Assembly (NCBI GenBank): GCA_021159125.1
Contig: JAGGSL010000140.1
Coordinates: 1-27,779 of the forward strand
Length of the DNA stretch: 27,779 nucleotides
Source: Thermoplasmata archaeon
GTDB lineage: Archaea > Thermoplasmatota > E2 > UBA202 > DSCA01
Reading direction: 5' to 3'
Positions 1 to 7,179 of this stretch are shown piece by piece. Under the pieces are notes generated by a model that made no database searches, was not told where the DNA came from, and saw nothing but the letters and a program-made list of their open reading frames with translations. A program made the translations under genes and the position numbers. Position 1 is the first letter of the stretch, and each line of letters opens with the position of its first letter.

Positions 1-60
1 GCCGCCAGATAACGATAAAAGGATCGAGATACAAAATGCTGCTATCAGCATTCTCCTCAT
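1..60 (-). CDS. Partial gene: N-terminus of an exported protein
   Basis: Only the first 20 codons lie in the window, and the gene runs off the left edge. It starts MRRMLIAAFCISILLSLSGG: two arginines, then a hydrophobic run, as in a signal peptide or membrane anchor. The start is supported by a Shine-Dalgarno-like GGTGA (65-69, minus strand) 4 nt upstream of the ATG and by an A/T-rich TATA-like box at 88-97. It therefore has a short leader, unlike most genes here. The mature protein is not visible, so no function can be given. Confidence 0.5.
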   Translation of the reverse strand, partial: MRRMLIAAFCISILLSLSGG

Positions 61-87
61 TTTTTCACCAGGTATAAAACAAATCTG

Positions 88-97
88 TATTTAATAT
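88..97 (-). promoter_or_regulatory. TATA box of the partial exported-protein gene
   Basis: On the minus strand the sequence reads ATATTAAATA, about 30 nt upstream of the ATG at 60. Initiation about 25 nt downstream would leave a leader of roughly 7 nt that carries the GGTGA motif. Confidence 0.4.
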
Positions 98-124
98 TTG
101 TCGGAATGCGGAGCTGACCGTCAA

Positions 125-133
125 TTTTAATAA
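125..133 (+). promoter_or_regulatory. TATA box of proS
   Basis: The A/T-rich stretch TTTTAATAA is centred about 26 nt before the proS ATG. Archaeal transcription usually starts about 25 nt downstream of the TATA centre, so the mRNA should begin at or next to the start codon (leaderless). Confidence 0.5.
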
Positions 134-154
134 ATCCTTGACAATTCAAGACAG

Positions 155-1549
155 ATGAAAGTTAAGAAAAGCGAGGACTTTGACGAGTGGTATAACGAAG
201 TCGTTGAGGAAGCAGATTTGTGCGACAAGAGATATCCTGTAAAGGGGATGAACATATGGAAACCATATGGGTGGGAAATACAGCAAAATATAGATTCCAT
301 AATAAGAGGCGAAATGAAAAAAACAGGGCATAAAGAAGTCTATTTTCCTCTTCTTGTCCCTGAAAGCCTATTCAAAAAGGAGGCAGACCATATCAAAGGG
401 TTTGGCTCCGAGGTATTCTGGGTTACCCATGCAGGGGAAAAGGAGTTAGAGGAGCGCCTTCTCCTCCGCCCGACATCTGAAACAGCATTGTACCATATCT
501 TCTCCCTCTGGATTCGCTCTCACGCCGATCTACCTCTAAAAACATTCCAGATAGTAAACACATTCCGCTATGAAACAAAAATGACAAAGGCATTCGTGAG
601 GGTAAGAGAAATACATTTCTTTGAAGCCCATACGTGTCATACCGATTTCAAAGATGCCGAAAAGCAGATATTGGAGGATGTAAAAATTGCAGGCAATTTT
701 TTTGATAAACTTGCAATACCTTATATAATAAGCAAGAGGCCTGACTGGGATAAATTTGCAGGCGCATATTATTCTCTTGGAATAGACGTTCTTATGCCCT
801 CCAAGAAGGTGCTTCAGGTCGCCTCCATACATCAGTACAGGGATAATTTTTCACGCCCTTTCGAAATAAAATATGAGGACGAGAGCGGAGAGCACAGATA
901 CTGCCATCAGACAACGTATGGCATGTCTGAGAGAGTGCTTGGTGCCATTGTGGGCATTTATGGGGATGATAAAGGGATTGCACTTCCCTCATTTATAGCC
1001 CCGATTCAGGCCGTCATTGTACCAATAATATTCAAAGGCAAGGAGGATATGGTGAAGAAAGAATGCGAAGCAGTAAAACATGAGTTGGAAGAAATGGGCG
1101 TAAGAACCCACTTGGACATGAGGGACAAAACACCTGGCAATAAATTCTACGACTGGGAATTAAAAGGAGTGCCTCTGCGGATAGAGATAGGCCCAAGAGA
1201 TGTGGAGAAGGGCGTTATTACGATTGCAGCAAGAGATGGCCTAAAAAAAGAGATAAAAAGAAGTGGTTTAGACAAAATAAAGCAGGAAATGTCTTCTTTT
1301 GACTCACGACTGTTTGAACAGGCAAAAAAGTTTCTCGACGAAAACATACATACTTTGGACTACATAGAAGAAAAAGAAGGCATAATAGAAATTCCGTGGT
1401 GCGGCAGGGAGGAATGCGGGCTGCAGATGGAAGAGGAGCTGGAAATGACATCCCTCGGCATTCCGTTTCCTGAAAAAGCATGCAATGGAAAATGTGCCAT
1501 ATGCGGAAACGAGGCAAAGCACTACCTGCGTCTTGCTAAGAGTTATTAA
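155..1549 (+). CDS. proS: Prolyl-tRNA synthetase, archaeal type
   Basis: Charges tRNA-Pro with proline in the cytoplasm. The 464-aa protein has the class II catalytic core: motif 2 is recognisable around TFRYETK (about residue 130), with the proline-site RPTSET just before it near residue 107. The anticodon-binding domain follows (from about residue 270). The C-terminus is the zinc-binding extension of archaeal/eukaryotic-type ProRS, with CGREECG and CNGKCAICG, and it ends in tyrosine as members of this type do. There is no bacterial-type editing insertion. The start is fixed by a TATA box 26 nt upstream. The 3' end overlaps convergent rnp2 by 14 nt. Confidence 0.97.
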   Translation: MKVKKSEDFDEWYNEVVEEADLCDKRYPVKGMNIWKPYGWEIQQNIDSIIRGEMKKTGHKEVYFPLLVPESLFKKEADHIKGFGSEVFWVTHAGEKELEERLLLRPTSETALYHIFSLWIRSHADLPLKTFQIVNTFRYETKMTKAFVRVREIHFFEAHTCHTDFKDAEKQILEDVKIAGNFFDKLAIPYIISKRPDWDKFAGAYYSLGIDVLMPSKKVLQVASIHQYRDNFSRPFEIKYEDESGEHRYCHQTTYGMSERVLGAIVGIYGDDKGIALPSFIAPIQAVIVPIIFKGKEDMVKKECEAVKHELEEMGVRTHLDMRDKTPGNKFYDWELKGVPLRIEIGPRDVEKGVITIAARDGLKKEIKRSGLDKIKQEMSSFDSRLFEQAKKFLDENIHTLDYIEEKEGIIEIPWCGREECGLQMEEELEMTSLGIPFPEKACNGKCAICGNEAKHYLRLAKSY

Positions 1550-1835
1550 TCTCCTTCTTCAATTTTTTTATTGTTCCCGAGGTCTTCAAAGTTTTGATAG
1601 AAAATTTATTATTTACTTCTACGGAGTTCAAAAGATCTATTATTTCCTCCTTTTTGGTATGTTTGCATCTCACTATGCCGTAATTTTTTTCGTAAACAGT
1701 AAGCCAAGGCATGTCCTCGTCGTTGTATTTTTTCCTATATGAATTGTTTATTGAATGTATTATATCTTTTCTTGATGCATTCCCACTGACTGAAAATAAT
1801 ATGTATCTCTGCCTCCCCGTTTTTTCCTTTATCAT
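1536..1835 (-). CDS. rnp2: Ribonuclease P protein component 2 (Pop5 homologue)
   Basis: Protein subunit of archaeal RNase P, which removes 5' leaders from pre-tRNA. The 99 aa match the family in size and pattern: RYILFSV near the N-terminus, MPWLTVYEKNYGIVRC in the middle and a C-terminal TSGTIKKLKKE, the best-conserved part of Rnp2/Pop5. In the cell it would pair with the Rpp30-type subunit, which is not in this window. It starts 2 nt after the stop of the upstream 56-aa gene, so the two form one transcript. Its last 14 nt overlap the 3' end of proS on the opposite strand. Confidence 0.9.
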   Translation of the reverse strand: MIKEKTGRQRYILFSVSGNASRKDIIHSINNSYRKKYNDEDMPWLTVYEKNYGIVRCKHTKKEEIIDLLNSVEVNNKFSIKTLKTSGTIKKLKKEINNS

Positions 1836-1837
1836 CC

Positions 1838-2008
1838 TTAAAGTTCTCCGAACTCTTCCTGCAGGTCGATAACAAGCTCACGAAGCATATCTTCAAAAAG
1901 TGTGTTCCTGTATTCCCTTGTCCCGGCCTGGGTGTGAGCCCTTGCTATAAACTCACTTCCCTCCTTCACTATTTCTATCCGACATAACTCTTCTTCCACC
2001 GTGACCAT
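1838..2008 (-). CDS. Small acidic protein upstream of rnp2
   Basis: A 56-aa frame starting MVTVEEELCRIEIVKEGSEF and ending DLQEEFGEL. It is rich in Glu, has no membrane segment or cysteine motif, and could form a short beta-strand pair followed by a helix. Two things support it as a real gene. It sits 2 nt upstream of rnp2 on the same strand. A TATA-like box at 2030-2038 is centred about 26 nt before the ATG, the same leaderless spacing as its neighbours. I do not recognise the family. The position suggests a role in RNA processing or translation, but that is only a guess from context. Confidence 0.6.
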   Translation of the reverse strand: MVTVEEELCRIEIVKEGSEFIARAHTQAGTREYRNTLFEDMLRELVIDLQEEFGEL

Positions 2009-2029
2009 ATTCTCACTGGTATATCAAAT

Positions 2030-2038
2030 GTATATTTA
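2030..2038 (-). promoter_or_regulatory. TATA box of the 56-aa gene-rnp2 operon
   Basis: On the minus strand the sequence reads AAATATACA, centred about 26 nt upstream of the ATG at 2008. It predicts a leaderless transcript covering the 56-aa gene and rnp2. Confidence 0.45.
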
Positions 2039-2056
2039 TTATTTTTGCATACCCGC

Positions 2057-3334
2057 TCAATCCTGTAAATATTTCTCAACGATTTCAATGGCGCATAGCT
2101 TTCCGCACATTGAGCATGCCTTTGGGTCCTCCGTGGGCTTCCTCCTTTTCCTGTATTCCTTTGCTTTGTCAGGATCTATGCATGATTCGAACATTTTCTT
2201 CCAGTCCAGTTCGTGCCTTGCCCTTGAAAATTCTGTATCAACATCATAATCTATTCCTTTTGCAATGTCTGCTGCATGTGCCGCTATCCTTGATGCTATC
2301 ACCCCTTCCTTTACATCCTTTACATCAGGAAGGGAAAGATGCTCTGCAGGGGTCACATAGCACAGAAAATCAGCGCCGTAATAGCCGGCTATCGCTCCGC
2401 CTATGCTCCCCACGATATGGTCATACCCCGGGGCTATGTCTGTGACAAGTGGGCCAAGAACAAAGTAGGGTGCCTCTTTTGTAACCCTCTTCATCACCTT
2501 TATGTTGGGCTCTATGTCGGAGAGAGGCATATGGCCTGGCCCTTCAACCATGGTCTGCACGCCTGCCGCCCTCGCCCGCTCCACCAACTCGCCTATAATC
2601 AGAAGTTCCTGAAATTTCGCTCTGTCATTTGAATCGTAAAGCCCGCCCGAGCGCATTCCATCACCAAGACTGAGAGTCAGATCATATTCTCCCGCTATCT
2701 CAAGAAGGTAGTCAAATTCTTTGTAGAGCGGATTTTCCTCCCCATTATGAAGAATCCATGCCATGTGGAATGCCCCTCCCCTCGAAACCATGGGGATGAG
2801 GCGATGCTGCCTTTTCAATCGTTCAACACTTTCTTTTGTGACTCCGACATGTGCCACTGTAAAATCAACGCCCTGCTTTGCCTGATTTCTGAAAGAATTG
2901 AATATGTCATCAGAGGTCATGTCAACTATCGCTCCTCTCTTTTCTATCGCATCCAGACCCGCCTGATATATCGGGACAGTACCGAAGGGAACATCAACTA
3001 TCTTGAGCAATTCCTTTCTTATCTCGTCCAGGTCGCCACCTGTGGACAAATCCATTATGGCATGGGAGCCAGCTGCTATTGCAACTCTTGCTTTTTCTTT
3101 TTCTTCCTCTATGTTGCAATACTCCCTTGAAGTGCCTATGTTGGCATTTATCTTCACCCTCAAACCCTTGCCTATGCCAAGCGATTTTGGGGAATGAATT
3201 GGATTATGTGGTATGACTATTTTGCCTTCAGCAACTCTTCTCCTTACTTTCTCAACATCAAGCCCTTCCGCCCTTGCAATCTCCTTTATTTCTTCAGTAA
3301 CAATGCCCTTCTGGGCATCCTGCATTATTGTCAT
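2057..3334 (-). CDS. thiC: Phosphomethylpyrimidine synthase ThiC
   Basis: Radical-SAM enzyme that converts aminoimidazole ribotide to hydroxymethylpyrimidine phosphate for thiamine synthesis. The 425 aa fit the short form of anaerobes and archaea. Recognisable parts are ATMDLSTGGDLDEIR-like sequence (seen as AIMDLSTGGDLDEIRKE), FTVAHVGVT, SLGDGMRSGG, MVEGPGHMPL and the C-terminal cluster motif CSMCGKLC. The frame stays open to an ATG at 3400, but a TATA box at 3357-3368 lies inside that extension and points to the ATG at 3334 (MTIMQDAQKG). This also fits the usual ThiC N-terminus. No TPP riboswitch motif was seen upstream. No other thiamine gene is nearby. Confidence 0.95.
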   Translation of the reverse strand: MTIMQDAQKGIVTEEIKEIARAEGLDVEKVRRRVAEGKIVIPHNPIHSPKSLGIGKGLRVKINANIGTSREYCNIEEEKEKARVAIAAGSHAIMDLSTGGDLDEIRKELLKIVDVPFGTVPIYQAGLDAIEKRGAIVDMTSDDIFNSFRNQAKQGVDFTVAHVGVTKESVERLKRQHRLIPMVSRGGAFHMAWILHNGEENPLYKEFDYLLEIAGEYDLTLSLGDGMRSGGLYDSNDRAKFQELLIIGELVERARAAGVQTMVEGPGHMPLSDIEPNIKVMKRVTKEAPYFVLGPLVTDIAPGYDHIVGSIGGAIAGYYGADFLCYVTPAEHLSLPDVKDVKEGVIASRIAAHAADIAKGIDYDVDTEFSRARHELDWKKMFESCIDPDKAKEYRKRRKPTEDPKACSMCGKLCAIEIVEKYLQD

Positions 3335-3526
3335 GGTTGGAGTAAGAAGCATTGCACATATAATATTTTTTCTTGTCTTGATTTCAGATGGGAGCAGCAT
3401 TTATTTGAGAAAGCCATGCAACATGTCTCTGCCCCCTGCCAGACACCCTCAATAACCAGTCAATATTTCCTGGGCATGAATTTCTTCCCTGCCTTCGCCT
3501 CCAAGCATGCATTTGCTGTAAGTCTT
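3335..3526 (-). other. thiC-rpiA intergenic region with thiC promoter and an unproven small frame
   Basis: The TATA-like AATATTATATGT (minus strand, 3357-3368) would start transcription at about the thiC ATG at 3334. The rest is relatively GC-rich and contains a 48-codon frame, 3384-3530 on the minus strand. Its GTG overlaps the rpiA stop (GTGA), and it would encode an Arg-rich peptide. I do not recognise it, it could be chance, and it is not called as a gene. I see no riboswitch or repeat here. Confidence 0.35.
3357..3368 (-). promoter_or_regulatory. TATA box of thiC
   Basis: Minus-strand AATATTATATGT is centred about 28 nt before the ATG at 3334. It decides against the longer frame that begins at 3400. 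Confidence 0.45.
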
Positions 3527-4183
3527 TCACAAGTTGCTTTTAATGATCTTAATCCCTCCCTTTGTCCCCACAACCACAACATCTGCAAGTTTTACAAATA
3601 AACCGTTTTCCACGACACCTGGAATGCTATTCAGCATTGTTTCCATTTCCTCTGCATTTTCAATGCTTGTGTATTTGCAGTCAAGAATGTAGTTTCCGTT
3701 GTCCGTGATGAATCCTTCCCTTAACTTTGGAGTGAAGCCAAATGCTCTCAGCTTTTTTGCCACACTTTCCCATCCAAATTTTACAACTTCCACAGGCAGC
3801 GGGAAAGAAAATGAGCTGACAATTTTTGACTCATCCACAACTATTATTTCCTTCATAGAACAGCTTGCCACCATCTTCTCTCTCAGCAAGGCGCCTCCCC
3901 CTCCCTTTATTAAATTTAATTTCCCGTCTACCTGGTCAGCTCCATCTATTGTAACATCTATGTCATGCTCATTTAACGGGACAAGAGGTATCCCGGCTTC
4001 ATTTGCGAGCTTTTCCGTTTCTCTGGATGTTGCTATTCCCTTGATATGCAAGCCGTCCTTCACCATTTCTCCTATCTTCTCAATTGCATATTTTGTTGTC
4101 GAGCCTGTGCCCAGCCCCACAATCATTCCGTCTTTCACATAAGAAGTTGCATGATGGGCAGCTGCTTTCTTCAATTCCTCCAT
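3527..4183 (-). CDS. rpiA: Ribose-5-phosphate isomerase A
   Basis: Interconverts ribose 5-phosphate and ribulose 5-phosphate, supplying ribose for nucleotides and histidine. The 218 aa are full length for RpiA. The phosphate-binding GLGTGSTT is at residues 23-30. The active-site DGAD is at 80-83, followed by KGGGGALLREK with the catalytic Glu at about residue 102. A TATA box at 4199-4210 sits about 22 nt before the ATG, so the mRNA is probably leaderless. The gene points the same way as thiC but thiC has its own promoter, so the two are probably separate units. Confidence 0.96.
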   Translation of the reverse strand: MEELKKAAAHHATSYVKDGMIVGLGTGSTTKYAIEKIGEMVKDGLHIKGIATSRETEKLANEAGIPLVPLNEHDIDVTIDGADQVDGKLNLIKGGGGALLREKMVASCSMKEIIVVDESKIVSSFSFPLPVEVVKFGWESVAKKLRAFGFTPKLREGFITDNGNYILDCKYTSIENAEEMETMLNSIPGVVENGLFVKLADVVVVGTKGGIKIIKSNL

Positions 4184-4198
4184 GAATGTAAACCAAGA

Positions 4199-4210
4199 TT
4201 TTTATAAAAA
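4199..4210 (-). promoter_or_regulatory. TATA box of rpiA
   Basis: Minus-strand TTTTTATAAAAA is the clearest TATA box in the left half of the window. It is centred 21-22 nt upstream of the rpiA ATG and lies just before the 3' end of the AOR gene. Confidence 0.5.
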
Positions 4211-4218
4211 TTTGAGCA

Positions 4219-6063
4219 TCAGCTTTCCATGAACTCCTCTATCTCAAGTTTCTTTAACGTCTTTTCCTTCGGAATTCCTTTTTTATCCCAGCCTCTTGCC
4301 TCGAAGTAGTCCTGCAACATCTTCTTTTCTTCTTTTTCGGATATAAAGCTTCCTTTTGACACTCCTTCAGGTATGGGAATCCTTATCTTTGGCGGGAGCT
4401 TCGAGTCCTCTTTCGTCCATCCGCATTTTATGTTGAATATGTGTTTCAAGTTGTTGATCCTCTCGCCTATGGTAAGCAATTCGTCTTCTCCCATTCTCTT
4501 CCCTATTGCTGCCTCAAGAATATCTGCAAAACCTTCTATCAGAAACATCCCTCTCGAAAACTTGCATACGCCAAGGGTATCGTATACAGCCATGAAATTT
4601 TCCATATCTGCTATTTCCTGCCCTTTCCCTTCGGCGCTGAATCTGTCCACTCCTTCATACCTCCAGAATTTTCCTGTAAGTTCGAGAGCATATGCGCCTG
4701 AACGGAGGTGGCATGCCCCTCGAGGGGACGTCATGAACGCAAGCCCCATTCCTTTTATTCCCCTTACATCATATGCAGGAGGTTCCATGCCGCGCACATG
4801 GACCGCATATTTGTCCGCCCCCTTGCCTATCTTCTCAGCAGCCCTCTTGACTCCTTCTGCCAGCAAATCTCCGAGCCCATCTCTATTGGCTATTTTCTCC
4901 ACCATCTGAACAACCGCATCGCCATTCCCGAAGCGGAGGTCTATGCCCGCAGCATCTTTTTCACTCAGAATCCCGTTCTCGTACAAATCCATGGCAAAAC
5001 CTATGGCTCCTCCTGCAGATATTGTGTCCATGCCGTACAAATCGCACAGCTCATTTGCCTTTGCAAGAGCCTCTATACTTGGATTTCCGCAGTTGCTGCC
5101 CAGAGCAAATAACGTTTCATACTCAACTCCATCAAGTGCCCCTTCGTATTTCCCCTTTATGACAAATGCCTTTCCGCATGGCTTTACGCATTGTATGCAC
5201 GCCTTGTTTTTTATTGTGTATCTTGGGGCCCAGTAGTATGGGTCAATCTCCTTTCTTTCGTCAAAAACTCCTTCCCTCCAGTTTCTTGTAGGGAAAGTGC
5301 CTCGCTCTGCGTTCATCCACTCTAAAAATTCTCCCGTGCCATACTTGCCATCGTCATTGAAAGCAGGGCTTTCTATCATTATCTTATACCACTTATCTAG
5401 CAGCTTCATCATCTTATCAGGGTCTGCAACTTTGATGTCATTGCTTCCTTTGATTGCTATCGCCTTCAAATTTTTTGAGCCCATGACAGCCCCCAGCCCG
5501 CCGCGCCCCGCCTGCCGCTCATCTGAATCTATGGTAGCATACCTGATTTTTCTTTCCCCTGCAGGCCCTATTGAAGCTATAACAACGTCGCCCTCATCTT
5601 TCTTTATCTCTTCCGTGGTTTCTCTTGTTGACTTTCCCCAGAGATGTTCCGCTGATTTTACAAGAACTTCGTCATCATTGATTAACAGATAAGACGGCTT
5701 GTCAGCCATTCCTGTAATTATAAGGGCATCATATCCTGCCTGTTTGAGTGCAAATCCTATTCTTCCGCCCATGATGCCTTCTCCCCATCCCCCTGTGAGG
5801 GGGGCTTTTGCAAAAAAGGCGGTTTTCCCGGCAGTGGGAACAACAGTCCCCGTAAGCAGCCCCGGAGCCATTACAAGCACATTTTCTTTTCCGAAAGGGT
5901 CTGCATCTCCCGGAACAAGTTTATTCAAAAAGTATGCCCCGAAACCATCCCCGCCGAGATATTTGAGGGCAAAGCTATCTCCTATTTTCTGCCTCTTTCC
6001 CTCCTTTTTTGATAAATCTACTGTCAGAATTTTACCGCCATAACAGCTATTTTCAACTACCAT
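4219..6063 (-). CDS. aor: Aldehyde:ferredoxin oxidoreductase (tungstopterin enzyme)
   Basis: Oxidises aldehydes to carboxylic acids with ferredoxin as acceptor, in the cytoplasm of anaerobes. The 614 aa match the AOR family along the whole length. The N-terminal domain has GGKILTVDLS and the pterin-side signature AGRGGLGAVMGSKNLKAI (about 185-202). The [4Fe-4S] ligands are Cys289, Cys292 and Cys296 (CIQCVKPC) plus Cys500 in DTLGVCKFSRGM, the same spacing as in Pyrococcus AOR. It starts 2 nt after the stop of the polyferredoxin gene, so the pair is co-transcribed and the polyferredoxin is the likely electron partner. The aldehyde specificity cannot be read from sequence. Confidence 0.95.
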   Translation of the reverse strand: MVVENSCYGGKILTVDLSKKEGKRQKIGDSFALKYLGGDGFGAYFLNKLVPGDADPFGKENVLVMAPGLLTGTVVPTAGKTAFFAKAPLTGGWGEGIMGGRIGFALKQAGYDALIITGMADKPSYLLINDDEVLVKSAEHLWGKSTRETTEEIKKDEGDVVIASIGPAGERKIRYATIDSDERQAGRGGLGAVMGSKNLKAIAIKGSNDIKVADPDKMMKLLDKWYKIMIESPAFNDDGKYGTGEFLEWMNAERGTFPTRNWREGVFDERKEIDPYYWAPRYTIKNKACIQCVKPCGKAFVIKGKYEGALDGVEYETLFALGSNCGNPSIEALAKANELCDLYGMDTISAGGAIGFAMDLYENGILSEKDAAGIDLRFGNGDAVVQMVEKIANRDGLGDLLAEGVKRAAEKIGKGADKYAVHVRGMEPPAYDVRGIKGMGLAFMTSPRGACHLRSGAYALELTGKFWRYEGVDRFSAEGKGQEIADMENFMAVYDTLGVCKFSRGMFLIEGFADILEAAIGKRMGEDELLTIGERINNLKHIFNIKCGWTKEDSKLPPKIRIPIPEGVSKGSFISEKEEKKMLQDYFEARGWDKKGIPKEKTLKKLEIEEFMES

Positions 6064-6065
6064 TT

Positions 6066-6461
6066 TTATCCCTCCACTATTTCAAGAGCGCCCTGAGAAC
6101 AGTATTTCACGCACATCGGGTCGCCTCCGCACAAATCGCATTTATATGCCTTTTTTTCAAAAATCCATACCGCACCGATAGGACATGCTTTTTCGCATAA
6201 CCTGCATCCCGTGCATTTTTCATAATCAACATAAACCCTCCCGTTTTCTTTCTTCATGGCATCGAACTTGCATGCATCAACACATTCAAAATTGCAGTCT
6301 TCCCCATGAGTGCATAGATGAGGAATGTCTTCAGTAACGCTTTTTTTCTCAATCCTTATGCCCGACTTCATTGGATTCACAACATGCCAGTGAGCCATTG
6401 AACACACTGCTTCACATTCCATGCATCCGGAACACTTTTCAGGAATTGCCTTGACGAACAT
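6066..6461 (-). CDS. Four-cluster polyferredoxin, partner of AOR
   Basis: Small electron-transfer protein of 131 aa with 16 cysteines placed for four [4Fe-4S] clusters. The sets are Cys10/13/16/20, 50/56/60/64, 83/86/89/93 and 108/111/117/121. This is the layout of the HycB/DmsB-type iron-sulfur subunits. There is no signal peptide or membrane segment, so it is cytoplasmic. The gene is immediately upstream of aor with a 2-nt gap, as in many AOR operons, and it probably carries electrons from AOR to a further acceptor. A TATA-like box at 6489-6500 lies inside the 3' end of the upstream UbiA-like gene's neighbourhood and leaves a leader of about 9 nt. Confidence 0.92.
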   Translation of the reverse strand: MFVKAIPEKCSGCMECEAVCSMAHWHVVNPMKSGIRIEKKSVTEDIPHLCTHGEDCNFECVDACKFDAMKKENGRVYVDYEKCTGCRLCEKACPIGAVWIFEKKAYKCDLCGGDPMCVKYCSQGALEIVEG

Positions 6462-6488
6462 ATTTTCCCCTTATCCTGAATGAAAAGT

Positions 6489-6500
6489 CGTTTAAAAATG
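6489..6500 (-). promoter_or_regulatory. TATA box of the polyferredoxin-AOR operon
   Basis: Minus-strand CATTTTTAAACG is centred about 34 nt before the ATG at 6461. The predicted leader is about 9 nt and includes the purine run AAGGGG. Confidence 0.4.
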
Positions 6501-6501
6501 T

Positions 6502-7179
6502 TTATGAGGGCAGAGCAAGCGCCAGTATAAGAAATGGCAATCCGATTTTCGTTATGATTATGCTTTTGTTTCTTACTTTTGGGCTCCAGCCATAATCATC
6601 AAGGCGGTAAAACAGCAACCATCCGTATTGAGAGAAGAATGCAAACAATGACAGGAAAAACAAACGGAGCCATATCATGCCAGATATGTCGGAAAATGCT
6701 TTGAGGGCGTGATGATAATATCCAACCTGAACATAAAACGAGCCGATAACAAGGAACATTGCCCCGAATGCCATCTGAAATTCGCTGTGTATAAGCCCTT
6801 CAGCATACATGCACGCCAGAGCGCCTATTATCGAAAAGACCATGACAGGCCATCCTGCAATAATTGTGAGGTAAATCGCTATCGAGACCAAAATTATCAG
6901 GGATATTACAAGCAGGATTTTCAATGTTTGCTTGCTGAAAGTGGCCCTCTTCTCTATATCATAATGATACAGGTCATGTATTGTATGGGAAAGGAGATAG
7001 TGGGCAAGAAATCCTCCTACGGATGTGAGGACGAGTCCTGTCCAATATATGTCGCCAAAGCTTTTAATTGCTCCGGTATCATACGCAAAAATCGAGCCGA
7101 GTATGGGAAACAGTCCGCCAGTTATAATCGATGTTAAAATTGTGAATGGAGAGGTTATTCCTTTCTCTTCGATTGGCAT
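6502..7179 (-). CDS. UbiA-like integral membrane protein, degenerate motifs
   Basis: A 225-aa protein with about seven hydrophobic segments (roughly 18-33, 45-64, 86-108, 110-128, 134-155, 168-190 and 203-223). The general layout resembles UbiA-family prenyltransferases. The first aspartate-rich motif, normally NDxxDxxxD, is reduced to HDLYHYD (Asp69, Asp74). A loop DDYGWSPKVRNK near 194-205 stands where the second motif would be. It begins directly after the idsA stop (TAA followed at once by ATG), so it is made with a prenyl diphosphate synthase, which supports a prenyl substrate. Typical archaeal DGGGP synthases are longer and keep both motifs. Activity is therefore uncertain, and another polytopic family is possible. 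Confidence 0.6.
   Translation of the reverse strand: MPIEEKGITSPFTILTSIITGGLFPILGSIFAYDTGAIKSFGDIYWTGLVLTSVGGFLAHYLLSHTIHDLYHYDIEKRATFSKQTLKILLVISLIILVSIAIYLTIIAGWPVMVFSIIGALACMYAEGLIHSEFQMAFGAMFLVIGSFYVQVGYYHHALKAFSDISGMIWLRLFFLSLFAFFSQYGWLLFYRLDDYGWSPKVRNKSIIITKIGLPFLILALALPS

Noticed and set aside
3335..3400. thiC N-terminal extension to the ATG at 3400
   Set aside because: The TATA box lies inside it, and the extra residues do not resemble the ThiC N-terminus; the ATG at 3334 fits both the promoter and the family.
3335..3526. TPP riboswitch in front of thiC
   Set aside because: I looked on the coding strand for the conserved CTGAGA and pyrophosphate-helix motifs and found none; the predicted transcript has no leader to carry one.
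4373..4909. Plus-strand frame of 178 codons
   Set aside because: Antisense to AOR, whose cluster ligands and family motifs are intact in the other strand.
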